Below, piece by piece: positions 1-8,069 of a stretch of 64,000 nucleotides of DNA. Location: assembly GCF_023634865.1 (NCBI RefSeq), contig NZ_JAMLJN010000001.1, positions 1 to 64,000 on the forward strand, read 5' to 3'. Each line of letters starts with the position of its first letter. Positions within the stretch are counted from its first letter, which is position 1. This stretch comes from Flavobacterium fragile. GTDB taxonomy: Bacteria > Bacteroidota > Bacteroidia > Flavobacteriales > Flavobacteriaceae. The notes beneath the pieces were generated by a model that saw nothing but the letters and a program-made list of their open reading frames with translations, was not told the DNA's origin and ran no database searches. The position numbers and the translations under genes are program-made.

Positions 1-1
1 G

Positions 2-97
2 AAAAAGCTTGCCTTAATTGCAGTTGTAAACAAACTATTAAAACAAGCTTTTGCGATTGCAACAAAAAAAGAATATTATTCAGTGAAAATTAACTAA
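2..97 (+). CDS. IS110-type transposase, C-terminal end only
   Basis: The window opens inside a reading frame of 31 codons ending in TAA at 95-97. Its residues KKLALIAVVNKLLKQAFAIA resemble the C-terminal helix that follows the Transposase_20 domain in IS110-family transposases of Bacteroidota. IS110 elements use a DEDD transposase and usually lack terminal inverted repeats, so the right end of the element cannot be placed from here. The rest of the gene lies outside the window. The identification rests on a short stretch and is an inference. Confidence 0.65.
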   Translation, partial: KKLALIAVVNKLLKQAFAIATKKEYYSVKIN

Positions 98-122
98 AAT
101 AAATTTGGAAAAAAACACAGTT

Positions 123-146
123 CATTCTGAACTTGTTTCAGAATCT
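123..146. repeat. Dispersed palindromic repeat, CTGAA/TTCAG family, copy 1
   Basis: Imperfect palindrome with arms ATTCTGAA and TTCAGAAT around CTTGT. Related copies are at 13374-13397 and 53472-53497. This one lies 26 bases after the transposase stop. Confidence 0.6.
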
Positions 147-155
147 ATATTTTAT

Positions 156-201
156 AACCGCAGACTCGCAGATTTTAATCTATGAGTCTGCGGTTTTTTC
201 T
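156..201 (+). terminator. Strong intrinsic terminator
   Basis: A 12-bp stem, AACCGCAGACTC (156-167) with GAGTCTGCGGTT (184-195), is followed by a T-run. It would end transcription from the transposase side before the gene at 263. The left arm belongs to a repeat also seen at 13237-13256. Confidence 0.8.
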
Positions 202-262
202 TCTCTTTTTTGTAACTTTTTTCATTTTTTACGTATAATAGGTAAAACTAAAACTATAAAAA

Positions 263-685
263 ATGGAAAAAAGAAATTTAGGAAAATTAGCTTTCGGAAT
301 TGTTTTTACGGTGATTTTTATCATTGGTGCTCTAATGTTTGGTTTGCCAAGATACAACGTCTGGCAACAAGAAATGGCAGGAAAAGCGGAAATGGCTAAA
401 GCCGAACAAAACCGTAGAATTTTAGTCGAAGAAGCTAAAGCTAAATTAGAAGCCGAAAAATTAAATGCTCAGGCAGAAATTGAACGTGCAAGAGGAATGG
501 CAGAAGCAATGAAAGTAGAAAACGGAACCTTGAGCGAAACCTATAATCAATATTTATTTATCAGAACTTTAGAAAAGTTAGCCGATAAAGGCGATTTGCC
601 TCAAATTATTTATGTGCCAACAAACGGAATGGTTCCTGTAATGGATGTTTCTAAAAAGTCTCCTGTAAAACAAATGCAAGAGTAG
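263..685 (+). CDS. Small membrane-anchored SPFH/prohibitin-like protein
   Basis: This 140-residue protein has one N-terminal membrane segment (about residues 8-28). A long charged helix rich in Ala, Glu and Lys follows (about 33-85, including AEIERARGMAEA), then a tail LPQIIYVPTNGMVPVMD. The helix and tail resemble the C-terminal part of stomatin/prohibitin (Band 7) proteins, but the globular Band 7 domain itself is missing. It probably oligomerises at the membrane through its coiled coil. It could be a reduced SPFH relative; the molecular role is unknown. No partner gene is evident in the flanks. Confidence 0.7.
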   Translation: MEKRNLGKLAFGIVFTVIFIIGALMFGLPRYNVWQQEMAGKAEMAKAEQNRRILVEEAKAKLEAEKLNAQAEIERARGMAEAMKVENGTLSETYNQYLFIRTLEKLADKGDLPQIIYVPTNGMVPVMDVSKKSPVKQMQE

Positions 686-727
686 TTGTTTTTAGAAATA
701 TTTAACGAATGCCAATTTGACATTTTG

Positions 728-735
728 TAACTTTG
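728..735 (+). promoter_or_regulatory. Bacteroidota -7 box TAACTTTG
   Basis: Perfect match to TAnnTTTG, 52 bases upstream of the metallopeptidase start. No good -33 TTTG at normal spacing was found. Confidence 0.55.
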
Positions 736-787
736 GCTTGCAGTTTGATTAAAATTAATTAAATTTAAAAAATTAAAAAAAATAGGT

Positions 788-1483
788 ATGTTAGGATATT
801 ATGTTATGATTGGAGCTATTGCTCTTGTAAGTTGGATAGTAAGTTCTCGTTTGAAGAGTAAGTTTAAATACTATTCAAAAGTATCACTAAGAAACGGAAT
901 GAGCGGTGCAGAAATCGCTGAGAAAATGCTTCACGATCACGGAATTTTCGATGTAAAAGTAATTTCAACTCCAGGAAGATTAACCGATCATTATAATCCG
1001 ATGGATAAAACCGTAAATTTATCAGAAGCAGTTTACAACCAAAGAAATGCGGCCGCGGCTGCTGTTGCGGCTCACGAAGTGGGGCATGCTGTGCAACATG
1101 CGCAAGCCTATAGTTGGTTAACCATGCGTTCTAAAATGGTTCCAGTAGTAAATATTTCTTCCAGCATGTCGCAATGGTTAATTATGGGTGGTTTGATTTT
1201 AGGTTTCGCTTCTAAATCAAGTATTGGTTTTTATGTAGCGGTTGCAGGTTTAATTTTAATGGCAATTGCAACAACGTTCAGTTTTGTTACACTTCCAGTG
1301 GAATACGATGCAAGTAACAGAGCTTTAGCTTGGTTGAAAAATAAAAATATGGTAAGCCAACAAGAATATGCTGGTGCCGAAGATTCGTTAAAATGGGCAG
1401 CTAGAACTTATGTAGTGGCAGCTTTAGGAGCTTTAGCATCTTTATTATATTGGGCTTTCCAAATTTTAGGTTCTAGAGAATAA
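788..1483 (+). CDS. Membrane zinc metallopeptidase, YugP type
   Basis: This 231-residue membrane protein carries the zinc-protease motif HEVGH at residues 96-100, inside AAHEVGHAVQHA. There is an N-terminal membrane segment (about 4-19) and further hydrophobic segments near 128-145, 150-170 and 208-226. Length and layout match the neutral zinc metallopeptidase family of B. subtilis YugP (Zn_peptidase_2), whose substrates are largely unknown. The two His and the Glu of the motif are intact, so it should be active. It is followed by its own terminator and appears monocistronic. Confidence 0.88.
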   Translation: MLGYYVMIGAIALVSWIVSSRLKSKFKYYSKVSLRNGMSGAEIAEKMLHDHGIFDVKVISTPGRLTDHYNPMDKTVNLSEAVYNQRNAAAAAVAAHEVGHAVQHAQAYSWLTMRSKMVPVVNISSSMSQWLIMGGLILGFASKSSIGFYVAVAGLILMAIATTFSFVTLPVEYDASNRALAWLKNKNMVSQQEYAGAEDSLKWAARTYVVAALGALASLLYWAFQILGSRE

Positions 1484-1503
1484 ACTCAATTTGTGTAAAT
1501 TAG

Positions 1504-1540
1504 AAAATCCGTCATACATTCAATTTGACGGATTTTTTTG
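1504..1540 (+). terminator. Intrinsic terminator after the YugP-type protease
   Basis: Stem AAAATCCGTCA (1504-1514) with TGACGGATTTT (1526-1536), then a T-run. Confidence 0.8.
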
Positions 1541-1632
1541 TTGATTACATTTCAATTTGTTAGTGATTTGCTTTCATTGTCAATTGATTTGATTTGAAAG
1601 TAAAAACAGAATCAATTTCAAACGCAATAAAA

Positions 1633-1664
1633 AAAATCCGAAATCGTAACTGATTTCGGATTTT
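1633..1664 (-). terminator. Intrinsic terminator after the saccharopine dehydrogenase-like gene
   Basis: A 13-bp stem AAAATCCGAAATC/GATTTCGGATTTT with a 6-base loop, just beyond the stop of the minus-strand gene at 1684. On the minus strand the right arm ends in a T-run. Confidence 0.8.
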
Positions 1665-1683
1665 GTAAATTATAGAATAGTGT

Positions 1684-3054
1684 TTAATTTTTCACATTCA
1701 ACGAATTGTAACCCAAATAAGGAACTTCTATTTCTTTGAAAATTACGCCGTAATCTTCTAATTCTTTTAAGATGGGATTATATACTTCTTTAGTAATTGG
1801 TAGTTGAACTCCAGGAGTTGTAATTTCTTTGTTTAAGATTTTCAATGTTGCAATAGCTACTGGTAGACCAACCGTTTTTGCCATAGCTGTGTAGGTTTGG
1901 TCATCACCAATGCAGACCATAGTCGAATCAATTTGTTTTTTCTCACCATTTAATTCGTAGCCAAACTTGTGATACATCACAATCATGTCTTTGTCATTAG
2001 GTTCTAAAGCCCATTTTTCAGCTAATATTTTTTCTAAAATTTGAGCTGGAGTCGCTTTAACTAATCCTACTTTTTTGTTTGGATTGAATAAATCGATTTC
2101 CACTAATTTGTCCCAAATGATATCATCTTGATCAATTTTTTGTGCATGGCGTAATTTGATTTCAACAGTATCCGTTGGATGATAAGGTAAAAATGAATTC
2201 GTAAATTCACGATACGTCATGTTTTCTGAGTTGTCAATGGTGTACGAATCATCGGTCATACCCAATTGTACTAAAATATCCCAAGCTCTTGAATACCCCA
2301 CTCTTCTTATGGTTCCTCGGTAACAAGTTAAAGCGTCGTCTAAACCATAAACACTTCTATATTTTAGAGAATCACGATTTGCGTATGCTTCAAATCTTCC
2401 GTAGCCTTCTACTTCTAAAAATTCCGTTCTTCTAAATAATTTTGAATAAGGAATGTATTTGTAATTTCCTTCTTGAATAAACTTTGCAGCTCCTCCTTGT
2501 CCAGCTAAAACTACATTTCTTGGATTCCAAGTGAATTTATAATTCCACAAATTAGTATCGCTTTCAGGGGCTACTAATCCTCCACAGAATGATTCGAATA
2601 AAATGATGTTACCACCTTTTTCGCGAATTTCATCTAGTACTTTCATGGCGCTCATATGGTCGATTCCTGGGTCAAGCCCAATTTCGTTCATGAAAACCAA
2701 TCCGTTTTCTTTAGCTGCGGCATCTAATTCTTGCATTGCCGGGCTAATGTAAGATGCGGTTACCATATGTTTTTTAAAAGTAATACAATCTTTCGCAACT
2801 TCTAAATGCAAATGAGCTGGCAACATTGAAACTACAACATCTGCTTTTTGAATTTCTTCTTTTCGTTGTGCTTCATTAAAAATATCAAAAGCTATCGCTC
2901 TAGCATTTTTATGATTGTTGATTTTTTGTTTTGCCAAATCTTCTGATAAGTCACCAATTGTAATCTGAAGATTCTCGGCTTCAGAATGGTCTATTAAATA
3001 TTTTATAAGAGAAGAAGCAGAACGACCAGCTCCAATGACTAAAATATGTCTCAT
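1684..3054 (-). CDS. Saccharopine dehydrogenase family oxidoreductase
   Basis: A 456-residue protein beginning with a Rossmann nucleotide-binding motif, VIGAGRSASS (residues 6-15), followed by the saccharopine dehydrogenase NADP-binding domain. A C-terminal domain of the saccharopine reductase type follows (from about residue 130, FMNEIGLDPGIDHM). The family includes saccharopine reductase/dehydrogenase and carboxynorspermidine synthase. In Bacteroidota such genes are usually annotated only to family level, and the substrate cannot be set from sequence. It is monocistronic with its own terminator. Confidence 0.85.
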   Translation of the reverse strand: MRHILVIGAGRSASSLIKYLIDHSEAENLQITIGDLSEDLAKQKINNHKNARAIAFDIFNEAQRKEEIQKADVVVSMLPAHLHLEVAKDCITFKKHMVTASYISPAMQELDAAAKENGLVFMNEIGLDPGIDHMSAMKVLDEIREKGGNIILFESFCGGLVAPESDTNLWNYKFTWNPRNVVLAGQGGAAKFIQEGNYKYIPYSKLFRRTEFLEVEGYGRFEAYANRDSLKYRSVYGLDDALTCYRGTIRRVGYSRAWDILVQLGMTDDSYTIDNSENMTYREFTNSFLPYHPTDTVEIKLRHAQKIDQDDIIWDKLVEIDLFNPNKKVGLVKATPAQILEKILAEKWALEPNDKDMIVMYHKFGYELNGEKKQIDSTMVCIGDDQTYTAMAKTVGLPVAIATLKILNKEITTPGVQLPITKEVYNPILKELEDYGVIFKEIEVPYLGYNSLNVKN

Positions 3055-3152
3055 TTTCTTAAATGTAAAAATATCACACGAAGATAGCTAAATGTTATAT
3101 TCATAAAAATAATTTCTTCATTTATCTGATAATTTAACATAAAAACTTTTGC

Positions 3153-3160
3153 TATATTTG
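3153..3160 (+). promoter_or_regulatory. -7 box TATATTTG, very short leader
   Basis: Perfect TAnnTTTG ending 17 bases before the DUF423 start codon, so the 5' leader would be about 10 bases. Confidence 0.5.
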
Positions 3161-3177
3161 ATAAAAAATTTGAAAAA

Positions 3178-3564
3178 ATGGATAAGAAAATACTATTAGT
3201 TGCTGCTTTTTTAGGTGTAACTGCAATTATATTAGGGGCTTTTGGTGCACATGCGTTAAAAAAAGTACTTTCGTTAGAGCAATTGGCAACATTTGAAGTT
3301 GGGGTGCGTTATCAAATGTATCATGCGTTGTTTCTTTTGTTTTTAGGAAGTTTTGCTTTCTTAGGAGAAAAAGAACGTACCATTATTTTTTATTTAACAA
3401 TTACTGGGGTTTTGTTTTTTTCAGGCTCTATTTATTTTTTGGCAACAAATACAATTACTAATTTGAAGACGAAATTTTTAGGACCTATAACGCCTGTTGG
3501 AGGACTATTTTTAATAACTGCTTGGGGGTATTTATTTTATTCCATGTTGACTAAAAAACAATAA
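3178..3564 (+). CDS. DUF423 family inner-membrane protein
   Basis: A 128-residue, very hydrophobic protein with about four membrane helices. The N-terminal pattern ILGAFGAHALKKVL and the segment FEVGVRYQMYHALFLLFLG are typical of the DUF423 (YgdD-like) family. Function is unknown in general. It has its own -7 box and a 69-base gap to pckA, which has a separate -7 box. Confidence 0.85.
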   Translation: MDKKILLVAAFLGVTAIILGAFGAHALKKVLSLEQLATFEVGVRYQMYHALFLLFLGSFAFLGEKERTIIFYLTITGVLFFSGSIYFLATNTITNLKTKFLGPITPVGGLFLITAWGYLFYSMLTKKQ

Positions 3565-3592
3565 TTAAAAAGGTTATCTAAAATTAAATTTA

Positions 3593-3600
3593 TAATTTTG
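3593..3600 (+). promoter_or_regulatory. -7 box TAATTTTG for pckA
   Basis: Perfect TAnnTTTG, 33 bases before the pckA ATG. Confidence 0.5.
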
Positions 3601-3633
3601 CACTTTATTTAAAATACAACATAACACAATTTT

Positions 3634-5259
3634 ATGGATACAAATGCTAAAACTACGAAATCGATTTCGTTAGAACAGTATGGAATCGTTAATGTTTCTG
3701 AAATCATATACAATCCTTCATACGATTATTTATATAATGAAGAATTAAACCCGGCTTTAGAAGGTTTTGAAAGAGGTCAGTTGTCAGAACTTGGCGCAGT
3801 AAACGTAATGACTGGTGAATTCACAGGTCGTTCTCCTAAAGATAAATACATTGTTAGAGACAGCGTTACAGAAAACACAATTTGGTGGAATTCTGATAAA
3901 GCAGCTAACGATAACAAGCCAATTTCTCAAGATACTTGGAATGCTTTAAAAGAAACTACGGTTAAGCAATTATCAAATAAAAAATTATACGTTGTTGACG
4001 CTTTTTGTGGAGCAAACGAAAACACTAGACTGAAAGTTCGTTTCATCATGGAAGTAGCATGGCAAGCACACTTTGTGAAAAACATGTTCATTCGTCCAAC
4101 AGAAGCTGAATTAGAAAACTTTGGTGAGCCAGATTTCGTGGTAATGAACGGTTCAAAAACAAGTTTCAAAGATTATGCAGCTCACGGATTAAATTCGGAA
4201 GTATATGTTGCATTCAACTTAACTGAGAAAATCCAATTAATTGGAGGAACTTGGTATGGAGGTGAAATGAAAAAAGGATTGTTCTCGATGATGAACTATT
4301 ACTTACCATTACAAGGAATTGCTTCTATGCACTGTTCGGCTAACAAAGGAAAAGATGGCGATGTGGCTGTTTTCTTCGGATTATCTGGAACAGGAAAAAC
4401 TACGTTGTCAACTGATCCAAAACGTGAATTAATCGGAGACGACGAACACGGATGGGATAATGATGGTGTTTTCAATTTCGAAGGTGGATGTTATGCAAAA
4501 ACTATCGATTTAAGTAAAGAAAACGAACCAGATATTTTCGGCGCTATCAAAAGAGATGCGTTATTAGAAAACGTAACCGTTGATGCTAACGGAAAAATTG
4601 ATTTCAAAGATGGTTCAGTGACACAAAATACACGTGTTTCTTATCCAATTTACCATATTGATAACATCGTAAGACCGGTTTCTAAAGCAGGTCATGCTAC
4701 TAAAGTTATTTTCTTAACAGCAGATGCATTCGGAGTAATGCCTCCAGTTTCTAAATTAACTCCAGAGCAAACGAAATACTATTTCTTATCAGGATTTACA
4801 GCTAAATTAGCAGGAACTGAAAGAGGAGTAACACAACCAGAACCAACATTCTCAGCTTGTTTCGGAAAAGCATTCTTGTCTTTACATCCAACTAAATACG
4901 GTGAAGAATTAGTTAAGAAGATGGAGCAACATAATGCTACAGCTTACATGGTTAACACAGGTTGGAACGGAACAGGAAAACGTATTTCAATTAAAGATAC
5001 AAGAGCAATTATCGATGCTATTTTAGATGGTTCTATTGAGAACGCAGAAACTAAAACAGTTCCAGTATTTAATTTTGTAGTTCCTACTGCTTTACCAAAT
5101 GTAGATACTAACATTTTAGATCCAAGAAATACCTATGCTGATGCTGCTGAATGGCAAACTAAAGCAGAAGATTTAGCGTCAAGATTCATCAAAAACTTCG
5201 TTCAATATACAGACAACGAAGAAGGAAAATCATTAGTGGCAGCTGGTCCTCAATTATAA
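3634..5259 (+). CDS. pckA: Phosphoenolpyruvate carboxykinase (ATP)
   Basis: A 541-residue enzyme that converts oxaloacetate plus ATP to phosphoenolpyruvate, CO2 and ADP in the cytoplasm; it is the entry step of gluconeogenesis. The kinase-1a P-loop GLSGTGKTT lies at residues 249-257 and is followed by the metal/kinase-2 segment [10 protein letters not shown]. The N-terminal region has [12 protein letters not shown], the substrate-binding RSPKDK of ATP-type enzymes. Length matches the ATP-dependent family (about 530-540 residues). It has its own -7 box and terminator, so it is a single-gene unit. Confidence 0.97.
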   Translation: MDTNAKTTKSISLEQYGIVNVSEIIYNPSYDYLYNEELNPALEGFERGQLSELGAVNVMTGEFTGRSPKDKYIVRDSVTENTIWWNSDKAANDNKPISQDTWNALKETTVKQLSNKKLYVVDAFCGANENTRLKVRFIMEVAWQAHFVKNMFIRPTEAELENFGEPDFVVMNGSKTSFKDYAAHGLNSEVYVAFNLTEKIQLIGGTWYGGEMKKGLFSMMNYYLPLQGIASMHCSANKGKDGDVAVFFGLSGTGKTTLSTDPKRELIGDDEHGWDNDGVFNFEGGCYAKTIDLSKENEPDIFGAIKRDALLENVTVDANGKIDFKDGSVTQNTRVSYPIYHIDNIVRPVSKAGHATKVIFLTADAFGVMPPVSKLTPEQTKYYFLSGFTAKLAGTERGVTQPEPTFSACFGKAFLSLHPTKYGEELVKKMEQHNATAYMVNTGWNGTGKRISIKDTRAIIDAILDGSIENAETKTVPVFNFVVPTALPNVDTNILDPRNTYADAAEWQTKAEDLASRFIKNFVQYTDNEEGKSLVAAGPQL

Positions 5260-5280
5260 TCTAAGAAAATTATATAATAA

Positions 5281-5312
5281 AAAGTCCCGAAATTTTCGGG
5301 ACTTTTTTTTGT
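5281..5312. terminator. Intrinsic terminator after pckA
   Basis: Stem AAAGTCCCGA (5281-5290) with TCGGGACTTT (5296-5305), then a run of T. It can also serve the minus-strand gene ending at 5329. Confidence 0.85.
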
Positions 5313-5328
5313 AAAAAAAATATATTAT

Positions 5329-5661
5329 TTAATCTCTAATTATTTTAATACTTATGTCTTTTATATTGTCAATTTTAGAAATATTAATATTTTGACACTT
5401 ATTTTTTTTAATTGAACGCTTTATTTTTTTCATAATTGGTTTAGTTAGATAATAAAATGATTTATCACTTTCAATTATGATTTTATAAATCTTGTTTGAC
5501 TTAGATTCAATTTTCACTATTAACTTACCATTAGATAATTCTTCATATATACTTCTGTCTATAATAGTGTTATTTATTTCTTCACAAGTAAAATATTTTT
5601 CATTTTGTGAAAAAAGATTAGCAGAAATAAAAAATAGTATAAAAATTATTGCTTTTTTCAT
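5329..5661 (-). CDS. Small secreted protein of unknown function
   Basis: A 110-residue protein starting at the ATG whose complement is 5659-5661. This start is chosen because it gives a clean signal peptide, MKKAIIFILFFISANLFSQ; an upstream in-frame start would place about 32 charged residues before it. The mature part is Lys/Ile/Asn-rich with two cysteines (YFTCEE and KNKCQN) and no recognised domain. It probably acts in the periplasm or outside the cell. It sits alone between pckA and hemD. Confidence 0.6.
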   Translation of the reverse strand: MKKAIIFILFFISANLFSQNEKYFTCEEINNTIIDRSIYEELSNGKLIVKIESKSNKIYKIIIESDKSFYYLTKPIMKKIKRSIKKNKCQNINISKIDNIKDISIKIIRD

Positions 5662-5761
5662 TTTGATTTCTTTAAAATGTTTTGAAAATATAACAAATAA
5701 ACGAAATATTTTCAAATTCATTGCTTTAGGTTTTCTATAGTATTTCTTGAATTTCAAACAA

Positions 5762-5791
5762 AAAACCCAAACTCTTTCGAATTTGGGTTTT
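5762..5791 (-). terminator. Intrinsic terminator after hemD
   Basis: Stem AAAACCCAAA (5762-5771) with TTTGGGTTTT (5782-5791), located 20 bases beyond the hemD stop on the minus strand. Confidence 0.75.
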
Positions 5792-5810
5792 GTATTTTCG
5801 GGTGTATTTT

Positions 5811-6569
5811 TTATTTTCCTTTGTTAACTTCGGCTACATATTTTTCTAAAGCTCCTGTCATCGATGGCGTTCCAGGACTTGGTGCCATAATGTCAACACG
5901 TAAACCGTGTTCTAAAGCTTCTTTTTTAGTGGTTTCGCCAAAAACAGCAATTCTAGTATTGTTTTGTTGAAAATCAGGGAAATTTTTAAATAACGATTTA
6001 ATTCCTGTTGGGCTAAAGAATGCTAAAATATCGTAATAAACATCTTTCAAGTCTGATAAATCACTCATTACTGTTTTGTAGAAAATACCTTGTTTCCATT
6101 CTACTTTTAAACCATCTAACGTTTGTGGAACGTCAGCGTTTAATTGGTCTGTATTTGGTAATAAGAATTTTTCGTCTTTGTATTTTTTAATTAGCGGAGC
6201 TAAATCAGCGAAGTCTTTTTGACCCACATAAATTTTTCTCTTTCTGTATACTACGTAACGCTGTAAGTAGAAAGCAACGGCTTCAGATTGACAGAAATAT
6301 TTTAAATCTTCTGGTACTTTGTAGCGCATTTCTTCAGCCACTCTAAAAAAATGATCAACAGCATTTCTACTTGTCAATATGATGGCAGTATAATTATTTA
6401 AGTCGATTTTTTGAGCACGAACTTCTTTGGCAGGAACACCTTCTACGTGAATGAAAGGTCTAAAATCAACCTTAACTTTCAGTTTATTTTGAAGCTCAAA
6501 ATATGGAGAATTTTCTACTTTAGGCTCTGGTTGTGAAACTAATATTGTTTTCACTTTCAAATTTGACAT
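5811..6569 (-). CDS. hemD: Uroporphyrinogen-III synthase
   Basis: A 252-residue HemD-fold protein that cyclises hydroxymethylbilane to uroporphyrinogen III in haem biosynthesis. Weakly conserved family features are visible: VKTILVSQPEP at the N-terminus, AIILTSRNAVDHFF (about residues 72-85), and ILAFFSPTGIKSLF with VFGETTKKEALEHG in the second half. The start MSNLKV at 6569 is preferred over an in-frame ATG nine codons upstream that would overlap the neighbour. It lies 8 bases downstream of the DUF4271 gene, a pairing common in flavobacteria, so the two are probably co-transcribed. Confidence 0.85.
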   Translation of the reverse strand: MSNLKVKTILVSQPEPKVENSPYFELQNKLKVKVDFRPFIHVEGVPAKEVRAQKIDLNNYTAIILTSRNAVDHFFRVAEEMRYKVPEDLKYFCQSEAVAFYLQRYVVYRKRKIYVGQKDFADLAPLIKKYKDEKFLLPNTDQLNADVPQTLDGLKVEWKQGIFYKTVMSDLSDLKDVYYDILAFFSPTGIKSLFKNFPDFQQNNTRIAVFGETTKKEALEHGLRVDIMAPSPGTPSMTGALEKYVAEVNKGK

Positions 6570-6577
6570 ATTTCTCT

Positions 6578-7243
6578 CTAATTTTTTGTAAACCAATTAT
6601 AAATAAAATAGTAAGGCGCTATTTCAAGCGTGCAAAGATACAAAATAAAATAAAACATTTTACGGATTAATAAATTTTGATATAATTTCAATGCAACCAA
6701 GTAGGTAGTAATGTTTATCGTGATAAGGGTTATTAACAATGTCCAAAAAAACCATTCCGAATCGAAAGAATTGTAGAATAAAATTATGTTGATAGGCAAT
6801 AAAATGAATCCAAAATAAGCTCTGTAATTCACTTTTAGTAAGTTGAATTGCTCGTTAAATTCTTCTATTTTAAATGCTGTTGCAATTATTTTTTCAATTA
6901 AGAATTTAGATAGAATAAAAACACTTAAAAATGTGAAGATTTGAATATAAACAATTAAATCTGTTTTTTCTGCTCTATTAAATTGATTTAAAACCAATAG
7001 CGTAAAAAACGAAAATGAAATTAACTGCAAAACAAACATCGAAATGGTAAATCCACTCATCAAGTTACTACTATCGCGATAAATTTTGGTGTATTTATCG
7101 GAATATGCCAAACGAATAAACTCATTGAATCGTACAGAAGAAATGGTTTTGTTAATAGCAATTATAGCCACGCAAATCACGAACAAGATGGTAGCCCAGT
7201 CTTTGCTTTCTATTATTCTATCGTGTAATTGAATTGCTAACAT
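6578..7243 (-). CDS. DUF4271 membrane protein
   Basis: A 221-residue integral membrane protein with several hydrophobic helices. It includes the family-typical SNLMSGFTISMFVLQLISFS segment and an extended loop with FNEQFNLLKVNYRAYFGFILLP. The family is restricted to Bacteroidota and has no known function. It is the first gene of a two-gene unit with hemD. A -7 box lies only 7 bases upstream of its start codon. Confidence 0.8.
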   Translation of the reverse strand: MLAIQLHDRIIESKDWATILFVICVAIIAINKTISSVRFNEFIRLAYSDKYTKIYRDSSNLMSGFTISMFVLQLISFSFFTLLVLNQFNRAEKTDLIVYIQIFTFLSVFILSKFLIEKIIATAFKIEEFNEQFNLLKVNYRAYFGFILLPINIILFYNSFDSEWFFWTLLITLITINITTYLVALKLYQNLLIRKMFYFILYLCTLEIAPYYFIYNWFTKN

Positions 7244-7250
7244 ATGGCTG

Positions 7251-7258
7251 CAAAATTA
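7251..7258 (-). promoter_or_regulatory. -7 box TAATTTTG (minus strand), near-leaderless
   Basis: The plus strand reads CAAAATTA, the complement of TAATTTTG. Only 7 bases separate it from the DUF4271 start codon. Confidence 0.45.
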
Positions 7259-7319
7259 CAAAAAATACCATCACTTTTATTATTATAAAATTATTAAGAA
7301 TAGTCAACAATAAATAGCT

Positions 7320-7327
7320 TATTTTTG
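7320..7327 (+). promoter_or_regulatory. -7 box TATTTTTG for the GT2/pyrC operon
   Basis: Perfect TAnnTTTG, 19 bases before the ATG at 7347. Confidence 0.45.
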
Positions 7328-7346
7328 CATTTGAAATAAAGAATTT

Positions 7347-8069
7347 ATGACTCAGGGTATTGTAATTATTCCAACATTCAATGAAATTGAAAATATTGAA
7401 ACTATCATAAGGGCTGTTTTTGCTTTGTCAACACCTTTTCATGTTTTAATTGTAGATGATAATTCCCCTGATGGAACTGCTCAAAAGGTTAGGGAATTGC
7501 AAAATGAATTTTCTTCACAATTGTTTCTAGAAGTTCGTATGAAAAAAGCGGGATTAGGAACCGCTTATGTTCACGGATTTAAATGGGCTTTGGCTAAAGG
7601 ATATGATTACATTTTTGAAATGGATGCTGATTTTTCTCATAATCCTAATGATTTAGAGAAGTTATTGGCAGCTTGTGAAAATGGTGCTGATGTTGCTATT
7701 GGGTCTCGATATTCAAATGGTGTTAATGTGGTAAATTGGCCGTTGAGTCGTGTTTTACTTTCTTATTTTGCCTCAGTTTACGTTAGAATGATTACAGGTA
7801 TGAAAATTGCCGATGCTACAGCAGGTTTTAAATGTTATCGTAAACAGGTTTTAGAGAACATCAATTTAGATAAAATAAAATTTGTTGGATATGCATTTCA
7901 AATAGAAATGAAATATCGTGCATTTGTAAAGAATTTTAAAATTATAGAGGTTCCAATTATTTTCACTGATAGAACCAAAGGTCAGTCAAAAATGAGCGCA
8001 GGAATTATTAGAGAAGCTGTTTTAGGCGTCATAATGCTGAGATTACGTAAAATATTTAATAGATTATAA
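7347..8069 (+). CDS. Polyprenol monophosphomannose synthase-like glycosyltransferase (GT2)
   Basis: A 240-residue GT-A fold protein. The nucleotide-sugar motif VDDNSPDGT begins with Asp36-Asp37 and the metal-binding DAD is at residues 93-95 (EMDADFSHNP). The C-terminal block TFTDRTKGQSKMS-like (FTDRTKGQSKM) is characteristic of dolichol/polyprenol-phosphate mannose synthases. Family members move mannose from GDP-mannose to a lipid phosphate at the inner membrane for later extracytoplasmic glycosylation; the sugar here is inferred. There is no C-terminal membrane extension. The stop overlaps the dihydroorotase start by one base. Confidence 0.88.
   Translation: MTQGIVIIPTFNEIENIETIIRAVFALSTPFHVLIVDDNSPDGTAQKVRELQNEFSSQLFLEVRMKKAGLGTAYVHGFKWALAKGYDYIFEMDADFSHNPNDLEKLLAACENGADVAIGSRYSNGVNVVNWPLSRVLLSYFASVYVRMITGMKIADATAGFKCYRKQVLENINLDKIKFVGYAFQIEMKYRAFVKNFKIIEVPIIFTDRTKGQSKMSAGIIREAVLGVIMLRLRKIFNRL

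Noticed and set aside
2..97. Prophage at the left edge
   Set aside because: Only a transposase tail is visible; no phage structural or lysis genes are present nearby.
133..399. 88-codon frame upstream of the SPFH-like gene
   Set aside because: It begins at a TTG inside the palindromic repeat, runs through the terminator, and then overlaps the SPFH-like gene in another frame; no family resemblance.
5492..5740. 82-codon frame on the plus strand opposite the small secreted protein
   Set aside because: The opposite strand carries a good signal peptide and the expected gene spacing; the plus frame starts and ends without signals.
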